Shown: positions 22,753-31,018, numbered from the stretch's first letter. The stretch is DNA of 32,482 bases from Alphaproteobacteria bacterium (GCA_019235415.1 JAFAKN010000035.1:1-32482); one strand, 5' to 3'. The notes: generated by a model not told the origin, from the letters alone. Made by a program: numbers and translations.

Positions 22753-24216
22753 TTACGTCACCGGACGCGACTGCGGCAGGCGCTCTTTGCTGCCGTACAC
22801 CGGCGGCGCCAGTTGCTCGGCTGTGCGGCCGGCCCAGTCGCGCTGCGGCACGGTCTTCAATCGCTTTTTCTGCCCATCCACCAGGCCCGCCGTAGCGGCC
22901 TCTACATCGATGGTCAGCACCTTGCCGTCCTTCACGATCTGCCGGCCGTCGACGAACACGTGGCGGATGGCGCGGTCGCCCGCCGAGTAGATCAGGCTCC
23001 TGACCGGCTCCTGGGCCGGCTGCATGTAGGGATGGTGCATGTCGATCAGCGAGAAGTCGGCCTTGCAGCCGGCCGCCAGCCGGCCGAGGTCGGGCCGCCG
23101 CAGGATTTTGGCGCCGCCCACCGTCGCGGCCTCGAAGGCGTGCCGAGTGGTGCCCATCTTGTAGTTGCCGGTGAGCACGCGGGCGAGGTAGCAGGCGAGC
23201 CGGATTTCATCGACCATGTTGTGCGGGAAGGTGTCGGTGCCGATGCCGACCGTGATGCCGGCATCCATGTAACGGCCGATTGTGTTCAGCGCCATGCCGC
23301 GGCGCGCGAACACGGTCGGGCAGTGCGCCACCGCCGCGCCTGAGGCGCGCAGCCGCGCGAAGTCGTCGGCGTGAGGGTAGTGGATCTGCGGATGGTCGCT
23401 GAGGAAAATCGCGTGACCGATCACCAGGTCGGGCCCCAGCACGCCGATCGAATCGAGCCATTCGATCGGCGTCTTGCCGTGCCGATGCACCATTTCGTGG
23501 AACTCGACCACGGCTTGGCAGGCGTGCGTCTGCATCGGGATACCGCGCTTCTTCGCCTCCTCCAGCGCTTCCCGGAAAAAGCCTTCGCGGCAGGTGTCGA
23601 TCTGCGACGGGCACACCATGCCCGACAGCCGCCCGCTGGGATGTTTTAGCGCGCCGTCGATCGTCTGCATTGCAGCGTCGAAGGCTTTCTCGCCGGCCTT
23701 CTCGTCCCAGGCGTACTCGACGGTGTGGCCGTTCTTGGTGAACCAGTAGCCCTGCCGCATCATGGGCGCCACGACGGCGCGGATGCCGGTCGCCGCGAGA
23801 TCGTCGAGCCAGCCGGGCCGGCTGATCGACAGATCGGTGATGGTGGTGACGCCGCTCTTCAACAGCTCGGACATCGCGACGATGGTCGACGGGCCGGCAT
23901 CTTCCGCGTCGAGCCCGAACACCGGCAGGAACTCGTAGAGCGAGCTCTGCCCCAGCTTGTCGCTGCCCACCTCCTCGGTCAGGCCCTTGTTGGCGGGTTC
24001 CGAGAAGGGATGGCTGTGCACGTTGACGAAGCCCGGAATCGCCATGAATCCCGAGCCTTGCAGCACATGGTCCGCCGCCCCGGCATAGTCCGGTCCGACA
24101 TGGACGATCTCGTTGTCGCGGAACACCAGGTCGGCATCCGACAGATAGACGTGCCGCTGTTCGGATTCGTCCCAGGCGACGACATGGTCGAGGCGGCGAA
24201 TATGCGTGAGGCTCAT
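22753..24216 (-). CDS. Amidohydrolase, TrzA/AtzA/deaminase-like family
   Basis: Metal-dependent amidohydrolase of 487 residues from the group that includes chlorotriazine hydrolases, guanine/cytosine-type and S-adenosylhomocysteine deaminases. It has a composite barrel: an N-terminal beta sandwich, then His67 and His69 (NVHSHP), His231 (MQTHACQ), His268 (VIGHAIFLSDHP) and Asp328 (GIGTDTFPHN) as mononuclear-metal residues, and a C-terminal sandwich (VFVDGRQIVKDGKV). The substrate is not predictable; a ring deamination or dechlorination-type hydrolysis is likely. Only 32 nt separate its start from the divergent DHDPS-family gene, and it lies near the hydantoinase, so a role in N-heterocycle catabolism is plausible. 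Confidence 0.92.
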   Translation of the reverse strand: MSLTHIRRLDHVVAWDESEQRHVYLSDADLVFRDNEIVHVGPDYAGAADHVLQGSGFMAIPGFVNVHSHPFSEPANKGLTEEVGSDKLGQSSLYEFLPVFGLDAEDAGPSTIVAMSELLKSGVTTITDLSISRPGWLDDLAATGIRAVVAPMMRQGYWFTKNGHTVEYAWDEKAGEKAFDAAMQTIDGALKHPSGRLSGMVCPSQIDTCREGFFREALEEAKKRGIPMQTHACQAVVEFHEMVHRHGKTPIEWLDSIGVLGPDLVIGHAIFLSDHPQIHYPHADDFARLRASGAAVAHCPTVFARRGMALNTIGRYMDAGITVGIGTDTFPHNMVDEIRLACYLARVLTGNYKMGTTRHAFEAATVGGAKILRRPDLGRLAAGCKADFSLIDMHHPYMQPAQEPVRSLIYSAGDRAIRHVFVDGRQIVKDGKVLTIDVEAATAGLVDGQKKRLKTVPQRDWAGRTAEQLAPPVYGSKERLPQSRPVT

Positions 24217-24248
24217 CTCTTTTTCTTCCCTTCGGCGGCGAGACTGGC

Positions 24249-25217
24249 ATGATCCGCGCCATGAACGCAAAGCTCACCGAAGCCGCATGCGGCGTGTTCA
24301 TTATTGCCGCGACTCCCTTCACCGACGAGGGCGCGCTCGACCACGCCAGCATCGACCAGCTCACCGATTTCTACATCGGCTGCGGCGTCACGGGCTTCAC
24401 CTTGCTCGGCATGATGGGCGAGGCGCACAAGCTCACGCCGGAGGAGTCGCTCGCCGTGGTGCAGCGCGTGGTTGCGCGGGCTGGCGATCGTCAAGTCATC
24501 GTCGGCGTGAGCCATGCCGGGCTGGAGAACGTGCGACGTCTGGCACACGAAGCAATGATCGCCGGCGCTGCCGGCGTCATGGTGGCGCCGCCGGCCGGGC
24601 TCAAAGGCGACGAGGGTGTCTACATCTACTATGCCCAGCTGTTCGCCGAGCTCGGACCCGACATCCCGGTCGTCTACCAGGACTACCCGCAGAGCACCGG
24701 CGTCTACCTCGCGCCGTCGGTGTTCGAACGCCTGGTCGACGACTTCAAACAGCTCGTGATGCTGAAGCACGAGGATGCGCCGGGGCTCGCCAAGCTCACG
24801 CGCGTCCGCGAGGGCGAGAAGAAGTCGGGCCGTCGCCGGGTGTCGATCCTGGTCGGCAACGGCGGCCTCTACCTGCCGCAGGAGCTGCGCCGCGGCGCCG
24901 ACGGCGCCATGACCGGCTTCGCCTGGCCGGAGATGCTGGTGCAGGTCTGCGCGCTGTTCGCCGCGGGCAAGCCGGAGGAGGCCGAGGACCTGTTCGACCT
25001 CTACCTGCCGCTGGTGCGCCACGAGCAGCAGCCCGGGATCGGCCTGGCCCTGCGCAAGGAGGTCCTGTTTCGCCGCGGCGCCATCCGCAGCCCCAAGCAG
25101 CGCGCCCCGGGCTCCTCGCTCACGGCGACCGACCGCGCCGAGCTCGACGGCTTGATTGCCCGTCTCGACCGCCGTCTCGCCGCGGCCGGCAAACCTGCGC
25201 GGCTGGCGGCGGAGTAG
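24249..25217 (+). CDS. Dihydrodipicolinate synthase / N-acetylneuraminate lyase family aldolase
   Basis: Class I (Schiff-base) pyruvate-type lyase family, 322 residues, TIM barrel. Landmarks are FIIAATPFTDEGALD, the substrate-carboxylate loop LLGMMGEAHKL (a degenerate GTTGE motif), the proton-relay Tyr143 (VVYQDYP) and Schiff-base Lys173 (VMLKHED). It is longer than biosynthetic DapA (about 292) and the loop is atypical, so it is more likely a catabolic lyase or hydrolase-like member than lysine DapA. Starts at 24249 or 24261 are both possible. It is followed after 76 nt by the hydantoinase, with an inverted repeat between. Confidence 0.88.
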   Translation: MIRAMNAKLTEAACGVFIIAATPFTDEGALDHASIDQLTDFYIGCGVTGFTLLGMMGEAHKLTPEESLAVVQRVVARAGDRQVIVGVSHAGLENVRRLAHEAMIAGAAGVMVAPPAGLKGDEGVYIYYAQLFAELGPDIPVVYQDYPQSTGVYLAPSVFERLVDDFKQLVMLKHEDAPGLAKLTRVREGEKKSGRRRVSILVGNGGLYLPQELRRGADGAMTGFAWPEMLVQVCALFAAGKPEEAEDLFDLYLPLVRHEQQPGIGLALRKEVLFRRGAIRSPKQRAPGSSLTATDRAELDGLIARLDRRLAAAGKPARLAAE

Positions 25218-25221
25218 TCAT

Positions 25222-25278
25222 TGGAGCGCGGACCTCCTGCTCCGCAGCTTATGAGCGGACCAGGAGGTCCGCGCTCCA
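25222..25278. repeat. Inverted repeat between the DHDPS-family gene and the hydantoinase
   Basis: TGGAGCGCGGACCTCCTG at 25222-25239 is perfectly complementary to 25261-25278. Pairing continues inward past one mismatch through TCCGC/GCGGA (25241-25245, 25255-25259), leaving a 9-nt loop. The RNA hairpin would be very stable. The sequence differs from the repeats at 4892 and 8165, so it is a second hairpin family. It starts right after the upstream stop and ends 15 nt before the hydantoinase ATG. Confidence 0.9.
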
Positions 25279-25293
25279 CGGAGAGAGAACAAC

Positions 25294-26763
25294 ATGCCCG
25301 ACTACGACCTCATCGTCCGCAACGCCCGCATCGTGACCGCCGAGCGGCAGAGCGAAGGCGACATCGCCGTGAAGGACGGCGCCATCGCCGCTTTGGGCGC
25401 CGACGTCAAAGGCGACGCCGCCCGCGAGATCGATGCCGGCGGCAAGTTCGTGTTGCCGGGCGGCGTCGACAGCCATTGCCACATCGAGCAGCGCTCGGGC
25501 ATGGGCGTGATGTGCGCCGACGATTTTTATACCGGCACGGTGTCGGCGGCGTTCGGCGGCACCACGACCGTCATTCCTTTCGCCGCCCAGCATCGCGGCA
25601 TGTCGCTGCGGCAGGTGGTCAAGGACTACCACGAGGCGGCCGGCCCGAAGGCGGTGATCGACTACGCCTTCCATCTCATCATCACCGATCCCACCCAGCA
25701 GGTGCTGGGGCAGGAGCTGCCGGCGCTGATCAAGGACGGCTACACCTCGTTCAAGATCTACATGACCTACGACGCCATGAAGGTCAGCGACTACCAGATC
25801 CTCGACATCCTGGCGCTGGCTCGGCGCGACGGCGCGCTGGTCATGGTGCACGCCGAGAACCACGACATGATCCAGTGGCTCGCCCACCATCTGGTGGACC
25901 AGGGCCATGTCGCGCCCAAGTTCCACGCCATCGCGCATGCGCGCGTCGCGGAGGCCGAGGCCACCAACCGTGCCATCTCGCTTGCCCGGCTGGTCGATGC
26001 GCCGTTGCTGCTGGTGCACATGTCGGAGATCGAGGCCATCGAGACGCTGCGCCAGGCGCAGAAGAAAGGCCTGAAAATCTTCGGCGAGACCTGCCCGCAG
26101 TACATCGCGCTCACCGCCGACGACATGGACAAGCCCGGCGTCGAGGGTGCCATGTGGTGCTGCAGCCCACCGCCGCGCGACTTGGCGGCCCAGGAGGCCG
26201 TGTGGGCGGCCCTGAAGGACGGCACCTTCCAGACTTTCTCGTCGGACCACGCACCGTACCAGTTCAACGAGAAGGGCAAGATCCCCAAGGGTGACAAGAC
26301 GACCTTCAAGGAGATGGCCAACGGCGTGCCCGGCCTCGAGCTGCGCCTGCCGCTGTTGTTCTCCGAAGGCGTGCAGAAGGGCCGCATCACCTTGCAGCAG
26401 TTCGTGGCGCTGACGTCGGCCAACCACGCCAAGCTCTACGGCCTCTACCCGAAGAAGGGCACGATCGCCGTCGGCGCCGATGCCGACTTCGCCATGTGGG
26501 ACGCCGACCGCGATGTCACCGTGCGCTGGAGCGATCTGCACGACAATGTCGGCTACTCGCCGTACGAAGGCCGCGAGATCAAGGGCTGGCCGGTCGTCGT
26601 CGTGAGTCGCGGCCGCGTCGTAGTCGAGAACGGCAAGCTTTTCGCGGCGCGCGGCACCGGCCGGTTTCTGCCTTGCGCCTCGCCCGACTCCGCCAAGCCG
26701 CTCGGCCAGAGCGCGCCCGAGCTGCAGGCCCTGGCGCGCTTCGGCGCCAGGCCGCTGTTCTAG
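25294..26763 (+). CDS. hydA: Dihydropyrimidinase / D-hydantoinase
   Basis: Zinc-dependent ring opening of dihydrouracil/dihydrothymine or 5-substituted hydantoins to N-carbamoyl (beta-)amino acids. It has 489 residues. All binuclear-site residues are present: His61 and His63 (VDSHCHIEQ), carboxylatable Lys154 (SFKIYMTYD), His186 (MVHAEN), His242 (LVHMSE) and Asp318 (SSDHAPY). NGVPGLELRLPLLFSEGV is the family signature. GGAGAGAG lies before ATG 25294. An N-carbamoyl-D-amino-acid hydrolase, the next enzyme, is encoded at 31297-32247 in a separate unit. No dihydropyrimidine dehydrogenase (PydA/X) is in the window. The Ala/Pro-rich last 35 residues are an extension. Confidence 0.95.
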   Translation: MPDYDLIVRNARIVTAERQSEGDIAVKDGAIAALGADVKGDAAREIDAGGKFVLPGGVDSHCHIEQRSGMGVMCADDFYTGTVSAAFGGTTTVIPFAAQHRGMSLRQVVKDYHEAAGPKAVIDYAFHLIITDPTQQVLGQELPALIKDGYTSFKIYMTYDAMKVSDYQILDILALARRDGALVMVHAENHDMIQWLAHHLVDQGHVAPKFHAIAHARVAEAEATNRAISLARLVDAPLLLVHMSEIEAIETLRQAQKKGLKIFGETCPQYIALTADDMDKPGVEGAMWCCSPPPRDLAAQEAVWAALKDGTFQTFSSDHAPYQFNEKGKIPKGDKTTFKEMANGVPGLELRLPLLFSEGVQKGRITLQQFVALTSANHAKLYGLYPKKGTIAVGADADFAMWDADRDVTVRWSDLHDNVGYSPYEGREIKGWPVVVVSRGRVVVENGKLFAARGTGRFLPCASPDSAKPLGQSAPELQALARFGARPLF

Positions 26764-26795
26764 CTTCGTCGACGCATGCCCGGCCGATCTGCCGG

Positions 26796-27575
26796 TCAGT
26801 CGCCCCGCTGCTTCATTGCGCCCATGGCTTCGACGATAGCCCCGGGTCCGATTGCGGTGTGGGCCTTGAGCGGATGATCCTGGATGATCACGAATCCCAG
26901 GACGGCGCCGATCACCGCCATCTGGGCGGCGAGCACGGTGGCGCTGAAGGCCGTCCGCTCGATGGTGCTGCTGACGAACAGCAGCATCGCGACGGTGAAC
27001 CCGACCACCATCCAGTAGGCACGCGGTAGCCCGTCCGCGACGGCCGCCAATCTTTCATCGCGCGACTCGACCATCGAGTTCAGCGATTTCAGGAGCTCAG
27101 CGAAGATCGCGGATTGCCGACCGGTCTGCGGCTCGAGCGCAAGCAGGCCGCGCGACAGCGTGTCCCAGGCGTGATGCGTGGCGGCGCTGGCTCGTCCTTT
27201 CAGCATGCTGGACCACTCGTCGTGCACGATCGAGCCGGCATAGACCATCAGATGTGAGCGAAGCGTCGTCGCCGCGTCGGTGCCGTAGCGGGCAAGCAGT
27301 CGATCCATGCGATTGATGTGCGACGCCTCGGTCGAGATCAGGCCTTCGGTCCTGCGGTTGTAGCTCTCGGTCTGGACGAGAGTGAAGGCCAGGACCAGGG
27401 CGGTCATGGTGAACAGCGTCGCCTGAATACGAATGATGAAGTCCGTATTGAAACTGCCCGGCTTCATCCAGGGGATGCGGTGCACCAGGGATGGAAGCAG
27501 GATGATGGCGATGGCCATGACCGCCGCTGGCACGCCCAGGATGACGGCGTCGGGAAGGTTGAAGACTTGGTCCAT
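26796..27575 (-). CDS. DUF4239-like (bestrophin-like) membrane protein
   Basis: 259 residues with four predicted membrane helices: about 9-31, 48-68, 188-208 and 216-238, as two pairs flanking a roughly 115-residue soluble region. That region includes ESYNRRTEGLISTEASHINRMDRLLARYG, the part that recalls DUF4239. Some DUF4239 proteins are described as bestrophin-like, hinting at ion conduction, but this is unproven. ATG 27575 is chosen for GAGGTC 6 nt upstream. It lies 97 nt downstream of the MscS-type channel gene on the same strand and converges with the hydantoinase (32-nt gap). Confidence 0.8.
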   Translation of the reverse strand: MDQVFNLPDAVILGVPAAVMAIAIILLPSLVHRIPWMKPGSFNTDFIIRIQATLFTMTALVLAFTLVQTESYNRRTEGLISTEASHINRMDRLLARYGTDAATTLRSHLMVYAGSIVHDEWSSMLKGRASAATHHAWDTLSRGLLALEPQTGRQSAIFAELLKSLNSMVESRDERLAAVADGLPRAYWMVVGFTVAMLLFVSSTIERTAFSATVLAAQMAVIGAVLGFVIIQDHPLKAHTAIGPGAIVEAMGAMKQRGD

Positions 27576-27621
27576 TGGCTGACCTCGATGGCTCGTGGAT
27601 GCCATCGATGTCATAGGGCGA

Positions 27622-27641
27622 CTGTCACAGGAATATGACAG
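27622..27641. promoter_or_regulatory. Inverted repeat upstream of the DUF4239 gene
   Basis: CTGTCA (27622-27627) and TGACAG (27636-27641) are perfect 6-bp arms with an 8-nt spacer, about 47 nt before the DUF4239 start in the gap after the MscS-type gene. It could be an operator, a weak hairpin or chance; no promoter boxes are clear. Confidence 0.25.
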
Positions 27642-27672
27642 CGGCATGATAGGGCCTGATCCGCGCCATGAC

Positions 27673-29190
27673 CTACCCGTGCGGCACGGCGAACAGGTTG
27701 CGGATGCGCACCAGCAGCTCGGTCATCGAGAGCGCGGCGGCGGGGTTGCCGTCGTCGTCGGCGGCGCCCTGTCCGATCTTGGCGCGGCGTGACAAGGTCA
27801 AGCTGATCTCCTCGGCGAGGCTCGGTCTTTGCCGCATGATCTTGGCCAGCGCCTCCTGACCCACTTCGTAGACCACGCTGAAGGTCAGCGCCTTGATGGT
27901 GCCAGGCTCGCCGTGGCCGGCGAAGAAGCTCGCTTCGCCGAAGAAGTCGCCAGGCGCCAGGCGGCTGAGCTCGAGCTCGCCTTCCTCGCTGTGGCAGGTC
28001 ACCACCAGGACGCCGGTCCGGAGGATGACCAGCGAAGCGAGCTTGGCGCCCTGTTCAGCCAGCACCTCGTCCTTGCGATAGGTCTTGCGCACCATGGTCT
28101 CGGCCAGGGCATCCTTCTCGGCGTCAGTCAGCGAGACGAACAGCGGCACCGCGTCGACCAGGCGCTTGGCCGTGGTGCGCGGCAGGGTCGGCTGGGCGGG
28201 CTTTTCGGCCGGCGCCACGGCGGTCGACGATTCCTTGGGTGGCGCCAGGGCGAGGCCGGCGGCGCGGACGTGGCGATAGATCAGGTCGTACACTTCGTGC
28301 CGCGCCGACGCCGATGCCTCGAAGTCGCCCACCCGGAAGCCGAGCTCGAGCTCGACCGCCTGCGCATCGAGCGACCTTATCTCAACCGTCGGGGCGGGCG
28401 AGGCCAGGATCGAGTTGCTGCTCATCAGCACATTGCGCATGACGTCGGAGATCGAGCGCGGCGTCATGGTCGGCACGATGCGCACGCGCAAGCTAACGCC
28501 GTGGCTGCGGGTCGGGCTGCTGAGGTTGGTGAGCTGCGCCTTGGCGAGCGCGCTGTTGGGCAGCACCACGAGGTCGTTGGAGCCGTTGAGCAGGTGCGTG
28601 GCCCGCCAGTTGGTTTCCACGACGCGGCCTGCGGTGCCGTCGCTCAGCACGATCCAGTCGCCCACCTCGTAGCTGCGGCTGAGGTTCAGCGCGATGCCGG
28701 AGAAGACATCGGCGAGCGTGCTCTGCAAGGCGAGGCCGAGGATGATGGCCAGCACGCCGGAGGTGGCGATCAGCGTGCCGATCGGCGCGTTGAAGACGTA
28801 GGCGAAGACCGAAAGCGCCGCGCTGAGGTAGATCAGCCCGACCACGAGATCCTGGATCAGCTTGCCCTCGCGCGGCCGCAGCTCGAAGATCAGGAAGACG
28901 CGCGCGCAGCCCGTCAGCACCCAGGCGGCGTTGATCCACCAGATGATCTTGGCCAGCGCCAGGAAGAAACGCTCGTAGGCCGGCACCGTATCGGGCGCGA
29001 TCATGTACGGCACGATGTCGTGGTGGTACAAGAGCGCAGTCAGAGCGGCGAAGAAGGCGAGCTGGAACACTAGGCGTTGCGCCGGATAGCGCCGCAGCAG
29101 GATGCGCGTGACGATGGCGCCGACCACCGCCAGCACGCCCGTCTGCACGAACGGGTCGCGCGCCAACTCGGCCATCATCACGCGTTCCAT
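27673..29190 (-). CDS. MscS-family channel with C-terminal cyclic-nucleotide-binding domain (bCNG type)
   Basis: 505 residues. Four or more N-terminal membrane helices (about 15-135) are followed by the MscS pore helix and beta domain (about 137-235: GVLAIILGLALQSTLADVFSGIALNLSRSYEVGDWI) and the cytoplasmic vestibule (to about 315). A Pro/Ala linker follows, then a CRP-like domain (about 345-470) with cassette FGEASFFAGHGEPGTIKA. Glu419 is kept, but the phosphate-binding Arg expected near residue 430 is Gly. The architecture matches bacterial cyclic-nucleotide-gated MscS relatives, which respond weakly or not at all to membrane tension. Here cyclic-nucleotide binding is doubtful. ATG 29190 has AAAGGA about 6 nt upstream. 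DUF4239 lies downstream. Confidence 0.93.
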   Translation of the reverse strand: MERVMMAELARDPFVQTGVLAVVGAIVTRILLRRYPAQRLVFQLAFFAALTALLYHHDIVPYMIAPDTVPAYERFFLALAKIIWWINAAWVLTGCARVFLIFELRPREGKLIQDLVVGLIYLSAALSVFAYVFNAPIGTLIATSGVLAIILGLALQSTLADVFSGIALNLSRSYEVGDWIVLSDGTAGRVVETNWRATHLLNGSNDLVVLPNSALAKAQLTNLSSPTRSHGVSLRVRIVPTMTPRSISDVMRNVLMSSNSILASPAPTVEIRSLDAQAVELELGFRVGDFEASASARHEVYDLIYRHVRAAGLALAPPKESSTAVAPAEKPAQPTLPRTTAKRLVDAVPLFVSLTDAEKDALAETMVRKTYRKDEVLAEQGAKLASLVILRTGVLVVTCHSEEGELELSRLAPGDFFGEASFFAGHGEPGTIKALTFSVVYEVGQEALAKIMRQRPSLAEEISLTLSRRAKIGQGAADDDGNPAAALSMTELLVRIRNLFAVPHG

Positions 29191-29264
29191 GCCATCCTTT
29201 CCCTGCCCTCCGTGAGGGATCCCACTTCAACAAGTCGGACGCAGGACCGCAACAGGACTACCGC

Positions 29265-29270
29265 TATACT
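29265..29270 (+). promoter_or_regulatory. Candidate -10 box for the DUF302 gene
   Basis: TATACT lies 27 nt upstream of the DUF302 ATG and is a strong -10 match. The hexamer 17 nt further upstream (CAGGAC) is a poor -35, so an activator or another sigma factor may be needed. Confidence 0.4.
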
Positions 29271-29297
29271 CGCGGGCTATTGCAAGCGGAGGCGGCC

Positions 29298-29702
29298 ATG
29301 ACAAGCGAAGGGGTGACCAACCGACAGAGCCGTCACGAGCCGACCGAGACCATGGCCCGCCTGCAGGCCGCCGTGCAGGCCAAGGGCCTGGCCGTGTTCG
29401 CGCGCATCGACCATGCCGCCGGCGCCGCCGAGGTCGGCCTGGCCCTCAGGCCGACCGACCTGCTGATCTTCGGCAATGCCCGCGGCGGCACGCCATTGAT
29501 GCAGGCGGCGCAGCCGGTCGGGCTCGACCTGCCGCTCAAGATGCTGGTCTGGCAGGACGCCTCCGGCCAGACTTGGCTCTCCTACAACGATCCGCGCTGG
29601 CTGGTGCGGCGCCATGGCCTCACGGGCGAGACGGAAGCGATCACGGCGCGCCTGGCGACCGCCCTCGACGATCTCGCGCGCACTGCAGGGGAGGGGGACT
29701 GA
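29298..29702 (+). CDS. DUF302 domain protein
   Basis: 134 residues, essentially a single DUF302 domain: VFARIDHAAGAAEVGLALRPTDLLIFGNARGGTPLMQAAQ, then DLPLKMLVWQDASGQTWLSYNDP. This matches the family's conserved G-N-P/RGGTPLM and LPLK-VW--- pattern. Function is unknown; no signal peptide is seen. ATG 29298 is supported by GCGGAGGC upstream, and the possible reading from further upstream crosses the ribosome site. It is divergent from the MscS-type channel (107-nt gap) and followed by the damaged small gene. Confidence 0.9.
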   Translation: MTSEGVTNRQSRHEPTETMARLQAAVQAKGLAVFARIDHAAGAAEVGLALRPTDLLIFGNARGGTPLMQAAQPVGLDLPLKMLVWQDASGQTWLSYNDPRWLVRRHGLTGETEAITARLATALDDLARTAGEGD

Positions 29703-29792
29703 CGAGCGAAGCGCCCGCCGCCACCGATTGATCAGGCGTGCGCGGTCAGTGCACCTGCCCAAGGTGAAGCGGATGCCCGGAGAGCCCGCGAA

Positions 29793-30114
29793 ATGAGGAA
29801 GACGGCACACGTGCCCGCTGCGACGGCAGTGGCGCGCCAGTCTGGCTGCGGCGCTGGCTGCAATGGTTGTATTGGGCATGGCCGGCACGGCTCTTGCCCA
29901 CGATGACGATGACGACGATTGGAAAGAGCGCAAGCATCATCGCCGCCCGCCGCAGTATTACTTCGTTCCGGTGCCGGTCGTGTACGTACGGGCGCCGTCG
30001 GTCTATCAGCCGCCGCCGGTGGTGGTCCATCCGGCGCCCGTCATGCCCTATCCCGAATAGTCCGGCCCGCCGGGTGGCAGCCTCAATCTCGGCGTGACGG
30101 TCCCGCTGCGTTAG
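29793..30114 (+). pseudogene. Small secreted Asp/His/Pro-rich protein gene, apparently damaged at both ends
   Basis: The clear coding core (29863-30057) reads HDDDDDDWKERKHHRRPPQ, then YYFVPVPVVYVRAPSVYQPPPVVVHPAP. Just upstream, in the same frame, ASLAAALAAMVVLGMAGTALA is a good signal peptide. That frame has no ATG/GTG/TTG before a TGA at 29794; only CTG 29818 would start RRQWR plus the core. The ATG at 29793 with GGAGAG 8 nt upstream (MRKTAHVP) is in another frame, suggesting a one-base shift. At the 3' end, TAG 30058-30060 interrupts a frame that continues SGPPGGSLNLGVTVPLR to TAG 30112, a plausible natural C-terminus. A sequencing error or non-standard start plus a genuine early stop are alternatives. 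The intact form may be a periplasmic metal-interacting protein. Confidence 0.6.
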
Positions 30115-30144
30115 CCAAGAAGGTCGAGCGGTCCAATCGAGCAG

Positions 30145-31011
30145 CTAGGTCGTCGCGACCAGCATCTCCTCTGATTTGGACAGCCGCAGGCCGTCGCTGC
30201 GGCCGGCGAAGTAGCGCCGGTCGAGCTCGGCCGCGGGAACATGGTGGGCCTGCGTGAAACCGGCGTCGCGCGCCAGGGCCACGATCTCCGGGGCCGTGAA
30301 GAAGCTCACGAAGGGAGTCCCGCTGGCCCGCGCGCCGCGCTCGGCGAACTCGCGCGCCTGTCGCTCCTCCGGGTCGGCCATGTCGATCGGGAGGATGTAG
30401 GTCATCGCGAGCGTCGAGCCGGCGGCAAAGCCCGCGATCTCGCGCAAGGTGGCCGCGTTCGCTTCCTTGGAGAGGTACATCGAGACTCCGGTGGAGACGA
30501 TCACCGCCGGCCGTCCGCTATCGAACCCTGCAGCCTCGACCTGATTGCGCCACGAGGCGCCGGCCTCGAAATCGACCGGCACCAGCTTCAGCCGCTCCGG
30601 CACGCCGAGGCCGAGCTCCATCAGCCGGCGGCGTTTCCAGGCCTGCGGTCCGGGCCGGTCGATCTCGAATATGGTCAGCCCGGCCGCGACATCAGGCCGG
30701 CGCTGGGCGAAGGTGTCGAGGCCGGCGCCCAGGATCAGGTATTGATCGACACCGCGTCCCGCCTGCTCCACGACCAGGTCCTCGATAAAGCGCGCCCGCG
30801 CCACGATCGATGCACGGAACAGTCGCGTGCCGATCGGGTCCATGTCGCCGCGTCGCCGCCAGCCTTCCTCCGGCGCCGCGAGCTCGAGGCCGACCGTATC
30901 GTGCAGCACGTGCGGCGGGGCATCGACCTCGACATGCAGCGCGCGCCACAAGGCGACGCGCACCGCCGTGCTGTCGGGGGCCGAACTTTGTCCGTCAGCG
31001 CTCTTCGTCAT
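30145..31011 (-). CDS. Class I SAM-dependent methyltransferase, TIGR00027/LCMT-like
   Basis: 288 residues. The family pattern is clear: DSTAVRVALWRALH near the N-terminus, R-shaped segment IGTRLFRASIVARARFIEDLV, SAM motif I QYLILGAGLDTFAQR (90-104), FEIDRPGPQAWKRRRL (acidic motif for the ribose) and VSTGVSMYLSKEANAATLREIAGFAAGS. Relatives are abundant in mycobacteria and annotated as putative O- or carboxyl-methyltransferases; the substrate is unknown. ATG 31011 is chosen, since the upstream alternative is a TTG at 31050. No ribosome site is evident, and a TATACT box lies only 7 nt before the ATG. Confidence 0.9.
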   Translation of the reverse strand: MTKSADGQSSAPDSTAVRVALWRALHVEVDAPPHVLHDTVGLELAAPEEGWRRRGDMDPIGTRLFRASIVARARFIEDLVVEQAGRGVDQYLILGAGLDTFAQRRPDVAAGLTIFEIDRPGPQAWKRRRLMELGLGVPERLKLVPVDFEAGASWRNQVEAAGFDSGRPAVIVSTGVSMYLSKEANAATLREIAGFAAGSTLAMTYILPIDMADPEERQAREFAERGARASGTPFVSFFTAPEIVALARDAGFTQAHHVPAAELDRRYFAGRSDGLRLSKSEEMLVATT

Positions 31012-31018
31012 GCAGAGC

